A stretch of DNA of 62,891 nt, taken from positions 1 through 62,891 of IMG/VR virus record IMGVR_UViG_3300027754_000089, one strand, 5' to 3'. The stretch comes from a virus. Under the pieces are notes generated by a model that was not told the origin of the DNA, ran no database searches, and saw only the letters and a program-made list of their open reading frames with translations. Each line of letters opens with the position of its first letter. Position 1 is the first letter of the stretch. The position numbers were made by a program, and so were the translations under genes. Shown here piece by piece: positions 52,918-60,945 of the stretch.

Positions 52918-52950
52918 GGGTTGTCAATGCTTTGACAACCCTGTTATAAT
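52918..52950 (+). promoter_or_regulatory. Promoter with overlapping inverted repeat before the VWA gene
   Basis: A perfect 10-bp inverted repeat (GGGTTGTCAA and TTGACAACCC, 4-nt loop, 52918-52941) overlaps TTGTCA at 52921-52926, and a perfect TATAAT lies 18 bp downstream (52945-52950). The geometry is that of an operator over the -35 element. The lack of a T-run argues against a terminator. Confidence 0.65.
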
Positions 52951-52985
52951 GAAAGAAAAAAACTTAACACAAAGAGGAGTTTAAT

Positions 52986-54182
52986 ATGACGTTTGAAAAG
53001 ATGACGCTTAATCAGCGTATACAAGCAGTTAACATTGACTGCATGAGGCACCCCAAGTTTGCACTACTCAGTGGTGTGATCTGCATGGGCAAGTCCGAGG
53101 TTAGCGAGAAGACCAGAACCGCATCAACCAATGGACGCGACAAGAAGTATGGCGTGGATTTCATCACGCCTCTCAACCGCAAGCAGTTGCGCTATCTCGT
53201 TCTTCACGAGAACTTTCACGTAGCTCTCAAGCATTGCACACTACACAAGGCAACATCGAGTAAGTATCCCAAGCTTACCAACGTGGCTCACGACTATGTG
53301 GTCAATGCGCTCATCGAGGAGATGGATCCTAACTTCCAGTTCATTGAGCGTCCTACATCTACCTTACTCATTGACCGCAAGTACTTCGGTTGGTCGTTCC
53401 CTCAAGTCTTCAATGATCTGATTGCTCAAGGTCGCAAGGAACCCGAGGATGGTGAGGGCGATGGCGGTGACGATGGACATGACCCCGAGCCCATCGATGC
53501 ACACGAGGACGGCGAGTTCGCACCCGAGGAGATCGAGAAGATCGACAAGCAAGTGGACGATGCGAATCGTCAAGGCGAGATGCTTGCACGCAAGATGGCG
53601 GGCAAAGAGGCGGGCGGTCGTGACATCTTCGGTTATGCCAAGGAACGTATGACCGACTGGCGTACGGCATTGCAAGACTTCATCGCTACGATCTCAGTAG
53701 GTGACGATCAGTCAAGGTTCTGTCCTCCCAACAAGCGCTTGCTCGCAAGCGGGTTCATCATGCCGTCCCACTTCACCGAGTCCATTGGTGAGATCATCAT
53801 CGCGGCTGACACATCGGGCTCCATGTATCCTTACTACAGCACGTTGTTTGGAGAGATCGCTCGCATCTGCACACTCACTAAGCCTGAGAAGGTTCGCATC
53901 ATATGGTGGGACACTGCTGTATGCGGTGAGCAAGTGTTCAAGCAAGGTGACTACGATCAGATCGGTACCGCGCTACGTCCTCAAGGCGGGGGCGGGACTA
54001 CTCCGCACGTTGTAGTTGATTACATCAGAGACAAGAAGATCGACGCCAAGGCAATCGTTTGGTTATCAGACGGCTACCTCGGTTGCGATACACCAGTTAC
54101 TCCCATGCCATCTTTGTGGGGTATCGTAGAGAACGACTCGTTCGTTCCTACGCATGGCAAAGTGTTACACATCAATCTTTAA
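52986..54182 (+). CDS. HExxH metallopeptidase-like / VWA protein (DUF2201-like)
   Basis: The product has 398 residues. Residues about 60-110 contain HENFH (His74, Glu75, His78), the zinc-peptidase-like signature of the DUF2201 N-terminal domain. An acidic, Gly/Asp-rich hinge (about 150-185) leads to a VWA domain with a complete MIDAS start DTSGSM (275-280) and a later Asp in WLSDGY. VWA proteins of this kind act with MoxR-type AAA+ ATPases as chaperones or activators. The partner ATPase is the next gene, and a dedicated promoter precedes it. TCAAAGAGGAG sits upstream of the start. Confidence 0.85.
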   Translation: MTFEKMTLNQRIQAVNIDCMRHPKFALLSGVICMGKSEVSEKTRTASTNGRDKKYGVDFITPLNRKQLRYLVLHENFHVALKHCTLHKATSSKYPKLTNVAHDYVVNALIEEMDPNFQFIERPTSTLLIDRKYFGWSFPQVFNDLIAQGRKEPEDGEGDGGDDGHDPEPIDAHEDGEFAPEEIEKIDKQVDDANRQGEMLARKMAGKEAGGRDIFGYAKERMTDWRTALQDFIATISVGDDQSRFCPPNKRLLASGFIMPSHFTESIGEIIIAADTSGSMYPYYSTLFGEIARICTLTKPEKVRIIWWDTAVCGEQVFKQGDYDQIGTALRPQGGGGTTPHVVVDYIRDKKIDAKAIVWLSDGYLGCDTPVTPMPSLWGIVENDSFVPTHGKVLHINL

Positions 54183-54206
54183 TTCATTAACTCAGGAGAT
54201 ATTCAC

Positions 54207-55331
54207 ATGTCACAATATTTATCATTCACACAAGTTCAGTCCCTCATCGCTAACGTGGGTCACAAGCGCACCATCCTCGTGGAGGGCGAGAACGGCATCG
54301 GCAAGACTGCCCTCTTCCATGCCATCAAGCGTATGCCTCAGTTTGCCAATCACATTGCAGTTGACCCAGTTGATTGCACTCAGTTGTCCGATGGTTCAGT
54401 ATGGATGCCTGACCTTGATCGTGAGAACGGCGTGTCACGCGAGTTACCCAACGAGCGGTTCGGCGTATCGAAGACCAATCAGCTAGGTGTCAATGGTAGC
54501 AAGCCTATCCTCGTGATGCTTGATGAGATTGCCAAGGCTCCACAGTTCATCAAGAACGTGCTCGCTCCAATCATCTACGAGAGACGCGTTGGTGCATACC
54601 ACTTCGTTGAGGGTAGCGTGGTGTTCATGGGTACGAACCTTGCCATCGAGGGTCTAGGCGATTCGATCCAAGCACATCTGCGCAATCGTCTTGTGTTCGT
54701 TAAGATGCGCAAGTCAACGTCAGAGGAGTGGGTCAAGTGGGCAACCGATGCGGGGGTCAATCCTACTGTGATCGCGTTCGTTGCCAACGAGCCTCGTGTT
54801 ATGGAGTCATTCATTGACTACGAGAAGGGCGGTAAGTATGAGGGCAAAACGCTATCGAAAGAGAACGGCATGATCTTCAATCCCAAGTCCATGCAACTCG
54901 CGTATGCTACGCCTCGCTCCTTGGTCGCGGCGGGTGACATCCTTGATACGTGCCTCGGCAATGTCGATGACGATACGCTTGAGGAAGCTTTGGTTGGTGC
55001 AATAGGCGAGGTGACTGCGCGTGCGATGGCATCGTTCGTTCGCTTTGGTCAAGACATCTGTGAGTATTCACGTGTGATCGCTGACCCTGACAAGGCCCCT
55101 CTGTCTGACAATCCTACTGCTCAGTTGATTCAAGTCTTCCAGTTCGTATCTCGTGCATCGAATCGTACCGAGGCTGAGGCAATCGTCAAGTACGTATGGC
55201 GTATGCGTGCAGAGATGCAATCGATCTTCTGCAATACAGTTAGTTCGTCCCAACGTGCGGGGCTTTTCGCAACCATCAGTGAGTTCGGTCGCATGTTGAC
55301 TGCTCACAAAATCTTTTTCACAACCAAGTAA
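54207..55331 (+). CDS. MoxR/CobS-like AAA+ ATPase
   Basis: The product has 374 residues. Walker A GENGIGKT (27-34, Lys33), Walker B LVMLDEIAKA (Asp106, Glu107), sensor-1 Asn144 in GTNLAIEG and an arginine cluster HLRNRLVF (Arg159, Arg161) that could hold the finger. The C-terminal domain is helical. MoxR-type ATPases form hexamers and remodel VWA-bound clients. Order and spacing (24 bp after the VWA gene, 18 bp before the next) indicate an operon. Catalytic residues appear intact. Confidence 0.85.
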   Translation: MSQYLSFTQVQSLIANVGHKRTILVEGENGIGKTALFHAIKRMPQFANHIAVDPVDCTQLSDGSVWMPDLDRENGVSRELPNERFGVSKTNQLGVNGSKPILVMLDEIAKAPQFIKNVLAPIIYERRVGAYHFVEGSVVFMGTNLAIEGLGDSIQAHLRNRLVFVKMRKSTSEEWVKWATDAGVNPTVIAFVANEPRVMESFIDYEKGGKYEGKTLSKENGMIFNPKSMQLAYATPRSLVAAGDILDTCLGNVDDDTLEEALVGAIGEVTARAMASFVRFGQDICEYSRVIADPDKAPLSDNPTAQLIQVFQFVSRASNRTEAEAIVKYVWRMRAEMQSIFCNTVSSSQRAGLFATISEFGRMLTAHKIFFTTK

Positions 55332-55349
55332 TCTAAGGAGATATTCACT

Positions 55350-56234
55350 ATGACTACAACTACACCACGTTTCAATCTCGATACATGCACACTACTCGTT
55401 GAGTTCAACGCATCTGTGTGGACAGCACGCAAGCTCGACAAGACAACCACGACTGAGGTCGTGGCAAGCAAGCACGCGGGGTCTAAGGATGCCGCTCGTG
55501 TCAACAAGCACTTGCTCGCAGGGCGTACAGAACTCGATGTCATTCAACAAGCCGTTGGTCGTGCTCGTCAGTTTGTGTACGACAAGACCTTGCCTTGGTC
55601 TGACTCAGGCTTGCGTCTCTTGCCTACTGTTAACTTTATGCAGTTCACCGAGCGGATGAATGACTTCGATGAGGAGATCAGCGCCTTGGTCAAATCATTC
55701 GTGGCTATTTATCCTACGCTCATCACGGCTCAGGCGATGGCTCTCGGTGATATGTTCAAGAGAGATGACTACCCAACGGCCAACGAGATACTCACCAAGT
55801 TCTCGTTCAGGGTCAACTACATGCCTGTACCTACATCAGGGGACATTCGTGTAGACGTTGGCAACCAAGCGCAGAAAGAACTCAACGATAGGTTGCAAGC
55901 CTTGACTCAGGAGCGCATCGACAATGCGATGAATGACATCAAGACCCGCCTACTCGATCACCTCAAGCGCATGTCCGATAGGCTCACGACTGACTACGTT
56001 GCGGGCGAGGCCAAGCAGAGAAGATTCCACGACACGTTGGTAGATGGTGCCTTGGATCTGTGCGACATGGCCAAGTCCTTGAACGTGACCAATGACGTGG
56101 GGCTTGAGCAAGCACGCAAAGAGTTAGAGCAATTGCTCACCGGTGTAACTCCCGACGAGTTACGTAAGAACGAGGCTATCCGTCAAGATGTCAAGAAGAA
56201 CGTCGACTCTATCCTCAGTAAGTTTGATTTTTAA
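55350..56234 (+). CDS. DUF3150-like protein of the MoxR/VWA module
   Basis: The product has 294 residues, mostly helical, with coiled-coil stretches (about 180-285). I associate this kind of helical protein with the DUF3150 group that often sits beside CobS-like ATPases and CobT/VWA proteins on plasmids and phages; this is from memory and not certain. TAAGGAGATATTCACT precedes the ATG. The third gene of the module in order, it is presumably a client or structural partner. Confidence 0.65.
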   Translation: MTTTTPRFNLDTCTLLVEFNASVWTARKLDKTTTTEVVASKHAGSKDAARVNKHLLAGRTELDVIQQAVGRARQFVYDKTLPWSDSGLRLLPTVNFMQFTERMNDFDEEISALVKSFVAIYPTLITAQAMALGDMFKRDDYPTANEILTKFSFRVNYMPVPTSGDIRVDVGNQAQKELNDRLQALTQERIDNAMNDIKTRLLDHLKRMSDRLTTDYVAGEAKQRRFHDTLVDGALDLCDMAKSLNVTNDVGLEQARKELEQLLTGVTPDELRKNEAIRQDVKKNVDSILSKFDF

Positions 56235-56244
56235 GGAGAAGACA

Positions 56245-56481
56245 ATGCGCGATAAACGGGTCGTGCCTTACGACACAGGTAAGGTAAAGATAGGGGAGCG
56301 GTACGTACCGCCCCCTCCCCCGATGGATGAACAAGCCGAGCAGATCCAAGCGGGTCTGCTTGAGATTCATCCGTGGTATGTCACAACTTTCCGCAACACG
56401 TTGCTATACGTGTTTGCGTGTTTGCTTGCCTTGGCATTATTTTTAATCATATCTTTTATGGAAAGGAACGGTCATGCCTGA
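56245..56481 (+). CDS. Small single-TM protein, 78 aa
   Basis: ATG at 56245 has AAGGAGAAGACA upstream. A basic, proline-rich N-terminus (YVPPPPPMDEQAEQ) is followed by a strong C-terminal membrane helix (about 48-69). It ends overlapping the next gene by 8 bp. Function unknown; possibly a membrane anchor for early complexes. Confidence 0.6.
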   Translation: MRDKRVVPYDTGKVKIGERYVPPPPPMDEQAEQIQAGLLEIHPWYVTTFRNTLLYVFACLLALALFLIISFMERNGHA

Positions 56482-57001
56482 TATTAAGAGTGCTTTGGCC
56501 AAAGCTTTGGATGAATGGTCACGCGAAGAAGAAACACAATTTAAACAACCCGAGGAGAAACAAATGGATCCACGCAGTAACATGCCACAAACTTTTAAAA
56601 TAACCAACAACATCGCACGCAGAACGTTTGAATACGTGCGGGACAACCCTGGCCTCAAAGCCAAAGAAGTGGGGCGACACTTTGGGTCTCTTGGGCTTAA
56701 GCCTCATTCAGCGGTAGCTATGATGTCAGCATCGGTAGCGAATGGCATTATGCGTAGAGACGAGAACTCAAGATACTACACAACCATACCTGAGTACAGG
56801 CCACTAAAGAAACTTAAACCCAAAGACAAACCAAGCGCAGGCATTGCCGCGCTACCAGTCAAACGCGTGGAGAAAAAGGTAGAACGTGTGGAGAGGGTTA
56901 TGCCTATACAACAATCTACGGCAAGCACTATACTAGGTACCCTCAATGTAGTTGAGGCCAAGAAACTTTATCAAGAACTCAAAGTAATATTCGAGGGATA
57001 A
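56474..57001 (+). CDS. Winged-helix-like DNA-binding protein, 175 aa
   Basis: AAGGAACGGTC precedes the ATG. Residues about 50-100 form a helix-turn-helix/winged-helix pattern (TFEYVRDNPGLKAKEVGRHF, then MMSASVANGIMRRDENSRYY with the wing). A basic, Lys/Pro-rich linker and a short helical C-terminus follow. It is probably a transcription regulator or DNA-end binder. Confidence 0.65.
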   Translation: MPDIKSALAKALDEWSREEETQFKQPEEKQMDPRSNMPQTFKITNNIARRTFEYVRDNPGLKAKEVGRHFGSLGLKPHSAVAMMSASVANGIMRRDENSRYYTTIPEYRPLKKLKPKDKPSAGIAALPVKRVEKKVERVERVMPIQQSTASTILGTLNVVEAKKLYQELKVIFEG

Positions 57002-57002
57002 A

Positions 57003-57251
57003 ATGAAAAAATACGATGGACTCGACGATGCAATTATTGGCCCCGCATCTATATGGCGAGATGGTACGCAAGTATCTGTACTGGTCTACGATGCCGAGGA
57101 GATAAGAAAAATATTCATGCTGAGAGATGGCATGGATGCAGATGAGGCACGCGAGTTCATCGAGTACAACATCGAAGGCGGGTACATAGGTAAAGACACG
57201 CCTGTTTTAGTATGGAGAGACGACTTATGGTGGGAGGACGAAGATGATTGA
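57003..57251 (+). CDS. Small acidic alpha/beta protein, 82 aa
   Basis: Acidic throughout, ending WWEDEDD. An alpha/beta mix (VSVLVYDAEEIRKIFMLRDG) with no motif. It ends inside the next start. Function unknown. Confidence 0.55.
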   Translation: MKKYDGLDDAIIGPASIWRDGTQVSVLVYDAEEIRKIFMLRDGMDADEAREFIEYNIEGGYIGKDTPVLVWRDDLWWEDEDD

Positions 57252-57360
57252 TTTTATTTTAAACATATTGACGTGGTTCCTGATAATGCTTGGCATCGGC
57301 AGCATAGGGATCTTTGTGTGGTTTGTTGTATGGACAATGACAGGGGAGATAGACAAATGA
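57244..57360 (+). CDS. Small membrane protein, 38 aa (short gene)
   Basis: ATG at 57244 overlaps the previous stop, with GGGAGGACGAAG upstream. The product is nearly all hydrophobic with Trp-rich ends, consistent with one or two membrane segments. It ends overlapping the next gene by ATGA. Confidence 0.58.
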   Translation: MIDFILNILTWFLIMLGIGSIGIFVWFVVWTMTGEIDK

Positions 57361-57515
57361 ATAAATTTTTAGTTCAAAATGAATTTGGCGTATGGGTAGT
57401 TGATATCTTTGCTTTGTGGTTAAGCACTCACAAACTAGGTGAAATTGACAATCCAAACCCTGTACACAACGAGGTAGCCGTAGATATATTTTTGATTGGA
57501 GTTGGCAATGATTAA
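57357..57515 (+). CDS. Small early protein, 52 aa (short gene)
   Basis: ATG at 57357 follows GGGGAGATAGACAA and overlaps the previous stop. A mixed hydrophobic/polar protein with a helix at about 10-24. The end overlaps the next start. Function unknown. Confidence 0.55.
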   Translation: MNKFLVQNEFGVWVVDIFALWLSTHKLGEIDNPNPVHNEVAVDIFLIGVGND

Positions 57516-57741
57516 AACACCTGAAGACGAAGAGTTCGAGCGCATCGAGAAAGAATCAGGATGGCGCAAGAGGCAAGTGCAAGCAAGCATTGAAGATGAC
57601 GATGACATTCAAGACTACAAAAAGCCTTGGGCAGGGTTGACTGATGAGGAGATACAGGAATGCCTGAAGGGTTTACCAACAGAAACCATCGATGTTTACG
57701 CAAGACGCATTGAGAAAGCTTTAAAGGATAAGAACACATGA
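57508..57741 (+). CDS. Small acidic protein, 77 aa
   Basis: ATG at 57508 has GGAGTTGGCA upstream. Acidic and helical, with a DDDDIQDY cluster. It ends overlapping the next start by ATGA. No family known. Confidence 0.55.
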   Translation: MIKTPEDEEFERIEKESGWRKRQVQASIEDDDDIQDYKKPWAGLTDEEIQECLKGLPTETIDVYARRIEKALKDKNT

Positions 57742-57938
57742 AAAAAATAATGACTGAACGCTTTGCCATCCTTGGCAAGAACAACTTATACCTTAAACCA
57801 TTCATTGATGACACGCCGTATCTGCTATTTAAAACAAAAAAAGATGCAGAGAAAGTTGTTGCGTTGGAACCCGCAAGCAAATATAAAATTGTCAGGGTAC
57901 GAGTAACCATCGAACCCGCACAAGGAATTTTGAGCTAA
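57738..57938 (+). CDS. Small basic protein, 66 aa
   Basis: A Lys-rich protein with a likely beta-alpha-beta core (RFAILGKNNLYLKPF, VVALEPASKYKIVRVRVTI). Last of the small genes before the structured gap. Function unknown. Confidence 0.55.
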   Translation: MKKIMTERFAILGKNNLYLKPFIDDTPYLLFKTKKDAEKVVALEPASKYKIVRVRVTIEPAQGILS

Positions 57939-58105
57939 GGATATCATTTAGTCCCAACGCGTATAAGCCTAGTAGATGCGACTACATTTTGGGGGTGCAA
58001 GAGGGCCTTAGCTTAAATTGAAAAATTCTCTTTTGCACCTATCTCCTAGCACGACGAGGGGCGTGTAATCTACTTATCCCCTCACCTTTAACTTTGGAGA
58101 ACACA
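57939..58105. other. Structured non-coding gap before the VRR-NUC gene
   Basis: No open frame of note. Two inverted pairs are visible: GGTGCAAGAG (about 57995-58004) with CTCTTTTGCACC (about 58030-58041), and GAGGGG (about 58056) with CCCCTC (about 58079). It could be a leader RNA, processing site or regulator. I see no tRNA: no acceptor stem or T-loop consensus. The ribosome site TTTGGAGAACACA ends the gap. Confidence 0.45.
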
Positions 58106-58387
58106 ATGGCAACACCAGAAGCAACAGTTAAAAAACATATCAGAAACATACTCAATGAGAAAGGAGTTTATTATGCAATGCCCATCGGAACTGGATACGG
58201 AAATTCAGGAGTGCCTGACTTCCTTGTATGCCATCAAGGAAAATTTATCGGTATTGAAGCGAAAGCAGGAACCAATAGACCAACAACGCTACAAGAAGAT
58301 CACCTTTACCGTATTAGACAAACTGGAGGGATCTCCTTGGTGGTCAATGAAACAAACCTAGATGAACTAAGGAGGATACTAGAATGA
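58106..58387 (+). CDS. VRR-NUC domain nuclease
   Basis: The product has 93 residues from the ATG at 58106 (GGAGAACACA upstream; the upstream ATG lacks a site). The VRR-NUC pattern is visible: GNSGVPDFLV (Asp38), IGIEAKAG (Glu51, Lys53) and QEDHLYRIRQTGG. These small nucleases cut branched DNA structures and often sit beside polymerases or helicases in phages, as here. Confidence 0.82.
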   Translation: MATPEATVKKHIRNILNEKGVYYAMPIGTGYGNSGVPDFLVCHQGKFIGIEAKAGTNRPTTLQEDHLYRIRQTGGISLVVNETNLDELRRILE

Positions 58388-58656
58388 ACTTAGACGAAAA
58401 AGAATTAGAAAGACGCATTGCGCAAATGACCGAAGAAGAGCAAGTGCACTTCAAAGCAACGATACATGTCTTGGCATCGTGTTATGGAGAAGAAGCTCAT
58501 AGCGCTGTGTTGATACTCAAGGACGATAGCCCATTGGCGCAAGTGATACATTTCAATTGCAACGACATGGAAGCTACTGGCATTGTGCACTCAGCCTCGC
58601 GGTACTATGATTTTATTAACGTGGTGGATGCCCCGCCCAAGGAGAACTTTAATTGA
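58384..58656 (+). CDS. Hypothetical protein between nuclease and polymerase, 90 aa
   Basis: Acidic, helical at the start, then beta-like (AVLILKDDSPLAQVIHFNC). Overlaps both neighbours by 4 bp, so it is coupled to the polymerase. Function unknown. Confidence 0.6.
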   Translation: MNLDEKELERRIAQMTEEEQVHFKATIHVLASCYGEEAHSAVLILKDDSPLAQVIHFNCNDMEATGIVHSASRYYDFINVVDAPPKENFN

Positions 58657-60635
58657 CAAAACCCTACGACAGAATATTAACAATTGACTTTGAGACGCGT
58701 TGGTCTAAAACAGACTACACGCTCTCTAAGATGACCACAGAGGAGTACATACGAGATGATAGGTTTACCGCGTTCGGAGCTTGTATACATGAGTATGGAA
58801 GCACAGATTCAATTGAATGGTATGGAGGATCAGAACTACCTGAACTCTTTTCAAGTATCGACTGGGGACGAACCGCCGTACTTGCACATAATGCACAGTT
58901 CGATATTGCCATACTCGAATGGGTATATTCCTGTCGACCCGCTTTTATCTTCGACTCGCTATCAATGGCGAGAGCTTTACGAGGCGTGGAGGTTGGCAAT
59001 AGTCTTGCCAAACTTGCGGGAGATTTTGGTCTTCCCCCCAAAGGGCAAGCCATACACAGCACAGATGGTCTGGCCGAGTTGGACGAACACGTGGAACTTG
59101 AACTTGCAGACTATTGCAAACACGACGTATATCTGTGCGAACGAATTTTTGAAAGACTCGTACAGGGGTACCCCACCAAAGAACTTAGACTGATTGACAT
59201 GACGCTAAAGATGTTCACGCGTCCAACGCTAGTGCTTGACCCCCTTAAACTATCCAATGCCATCGAAGAAGAGAGGACATCTCGTGAAGAACTATTACAA
59301 AGACTCGGCGTGGAAGAAGTTGAACTGGCGTCGAATCCAAAGTTTGCTGAACAACTACGAAAACTCGGTGTGGTTCCCCCGACTAAGACGAGTAAAACCA
59401 CAGGGAAAGAAACGCTTGCGTTGGCTAAGAATGACGCCCTTTTTCAGGCGCTCCTTAACGGTCAACGTGAAGACGTTACCCTTCTATGTCAAGCGCGTCT
59501 ACGGGTTAAATCAACAACCGAACGCACAAGGGCGCAGAGGTTCTTGGATATTAGTCAGCGAGGTAGTTTACCGGTTCCGCTCTCGTACTATGGCGCTAAA
59601 AGCGGGCGCTGGTCAGCGTCGAAAGGCTCAGCCATCAACATGCAAAACTTAAAGCGGGGGACAAAGGAACGCCCCTCATTCCTACGCGAAGCAATCATGG
59701 CTCCCGATGGGCATCAGTTGGTTGTTGGGGATCTATCTCAAATAGAACCACGTGTCCTTGCATGGCTTAGTGACTACGAAGATATGCTTAACATCTTTAG
59801 GGCGGGCGGTGACCCGTATGCCGCGTTTGGTGCGCAGATGTTTAACGTACCCGGACTCAGCAAAGACGAACACCCCGAACTTAGGCAGTCAGCAAAGAGT
59901 GCGCTCCTTGGTTGCGGTTACGGACTAGGTTGGGCATCGTTCGCTTCACAACTACTGACAGGATTCCTTGGAGCAAAGCCGGTGCGGTACGAGAAAGCGT
60001 TTGCCAAGACGTTGAGCGTTGATTTAGATTACATGACCAAGTTTTTGGATTGGGATGAGAATGCCCTACGCTTGGAGGAGATCCCGCACACCTGTAGCTC
60101 TAAGGAGCTCTTGATACACGCAGTAGCCTCTAAGAAGATCATCGACATTTACCGCGCCACAGCGTACCCCGTTGTAGCGTTCTGGAGTCTGTGCAACACG
60201 TTGCTAGAAAGATCTTTGTTTAATGGTCAAGAATATAAATATAAATGCTTGACATTTCGCAAAGAAGAAATAGAATTACCAAATGGCATGAAACTTTTAT
60301 ATCCCAATTTGAGGATTGAGAAGGACGATGAGGGTAGGAACCAGTATGTATACGGGTCAGACGCTACCAAGCTTTATGCGGGAAAGATTACGAACAATGT
60401 CACACAAGCGTTAGCGCGCATTGTGATGACGGATGGAATGCTCAGAGTATCCAAAAGATACTTCATAGCAGGTACAGTGCACGACGAACAAATCGTAGTC
60501 GTGCCGGATGCTGAAGTAGAAGAAGCTAAGACTTGGGTCTTGGCGCAAATGACTATGGAGCCAAGCTATATGCAAGGCATACCATTAGACGCAGAGGTTG
60601 GCGCTCACAAGCGCTATGGGTTAGCTAAAAATTAA
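58653..60635 (+). CDS. DNA polymerase, family A, with 3'-5' exonuclease
   Basis: The product has 660 residues, initiated at TTG (58653) inside the previous stop with AAGGAGAACT upstream. DnaQ-like exonuclease motifs: IDFET (Asp12, Glu14), AHNAQFD (Asp84), and YCKHD (Tyr154, Asp158). Polymerase motifs: motif A LVVGDLSQIEPR (Asp360), motif B RQSAKSALLGCGYG (Arg411, Lys415, Tyr423) and motif C VHDE (610-612). There is no 5'-nuclease domain. It is the replicative polymerase of this phage together with the primase-helicase and SSB. Confidence 0.95.
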   Translation: MTKPYDRILTIDFETRWSKTDYTLSKMTTEEYIRDDRFTAFGACIHEYGSTDSIEWYGGSELPELFSSIDWGRTAVLAHNAQFDIAILEWVYSCRPAFIFDSLSMARALRGVEVGNSLAKLAGDFGLPPKGQAIHSTDGLAELDEHVELELADYCKHDVYLCERIFERLVQGYPTKELRLIDMTLKMFTRPTLVLDPLKLSNAIEEERTSREELLQRLGVEEVELASNPKFAEQLRKLGVVPPTKTSKTTGKETLALAKNDALFQALLNGQREDVTLLCQARLRVKSTTERTRAQRFLDISQRGSLPVPLSYYGAKSGRWSASKGSAINMQNLKRGTKERPSFLREAIMAPDGHQLVVGDLSQIEPRVLAWLSDYEDMLNIFRAGGDPYAAFGAQMFNVPGLSKDEHPELRQSAKSALLGCGYGLGWASFASQLLTGFLGAKPVRYEKAFAKTLSVDLDYMTKFLDWDENALRLEEIPHTCSSKELLIHAVASKKIIDIYRATAYPVVAFWSLCNTLLERSLFNGQEYKYKCLTFRKEEIELPNGMKLLYPNLRIEKDDEGRNQYVYGSDATKLYAGKITNNVTQALARIVMTDGMLRVSKRYFIAGTVHDEQIVVVPDAEVEEAKTWVLAQMTMEPSYMQGIPLDAEVGAHKRYGLAKN

Positions 60636-60647
60636 ACAGGAGAAGTA

Positions 60648-60944
60648 ATGAGAATACCAAAGAGAGTAACTGTAGGTAGCACTAAATACAAAGTATTGGT
60701 GAACGATAGCGAGCTTGAAGAGGATGCAATGGGGGCAATCAACTTTGGTTTAAAAATAATTTCAATAAGAACGCAGTTCAATAACGGCAAACGCATAGCC
60801 AAAGAAGAGGTTAGCGACTCGTTTTGGCACGAGATAACACATGCAGTTTTGTTTGATATGGGGCATGAGCTTTATAACAACGAAGTGTTTGTCCGTTCGT
60901 TTGCCAACAAGTTATCCGATGCAATAGATTCAGCAAGGTTCTAA
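60648..60944 (+). CDS. SprT-like zinc metallopeptidase, 98 aa
   Basis: AGGAGAAGTA precedes the ATG. FWHEITHAVL contains HExxH (His61, Glu62, His65); a possible third ligand lies in MGHELYNNEV (His73, Glu79). The length is short for the SprT family, so only the core zinc helix and one flank are present. It could process host or phage proteins, or be a remnant. It sits directly after the polymerase. Confidence 0.65.
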   Translation: MRIPKRVTVGSTKYKVLVNDSELEEDAMGAINFGLKIISIRTQFNNGKRIAKEEVSDSFWHEITHAVLFDMGHELYNNEVFVRSFANKLSDAIDSARF

Positions 60945-60945
60945 A

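Noticed and set aside
57939-58105. tRNA gene in the structured gap
   Set aside because: No 7-bp acceptor stem, no T-loop consensus and no anticodon arm could be fitted.
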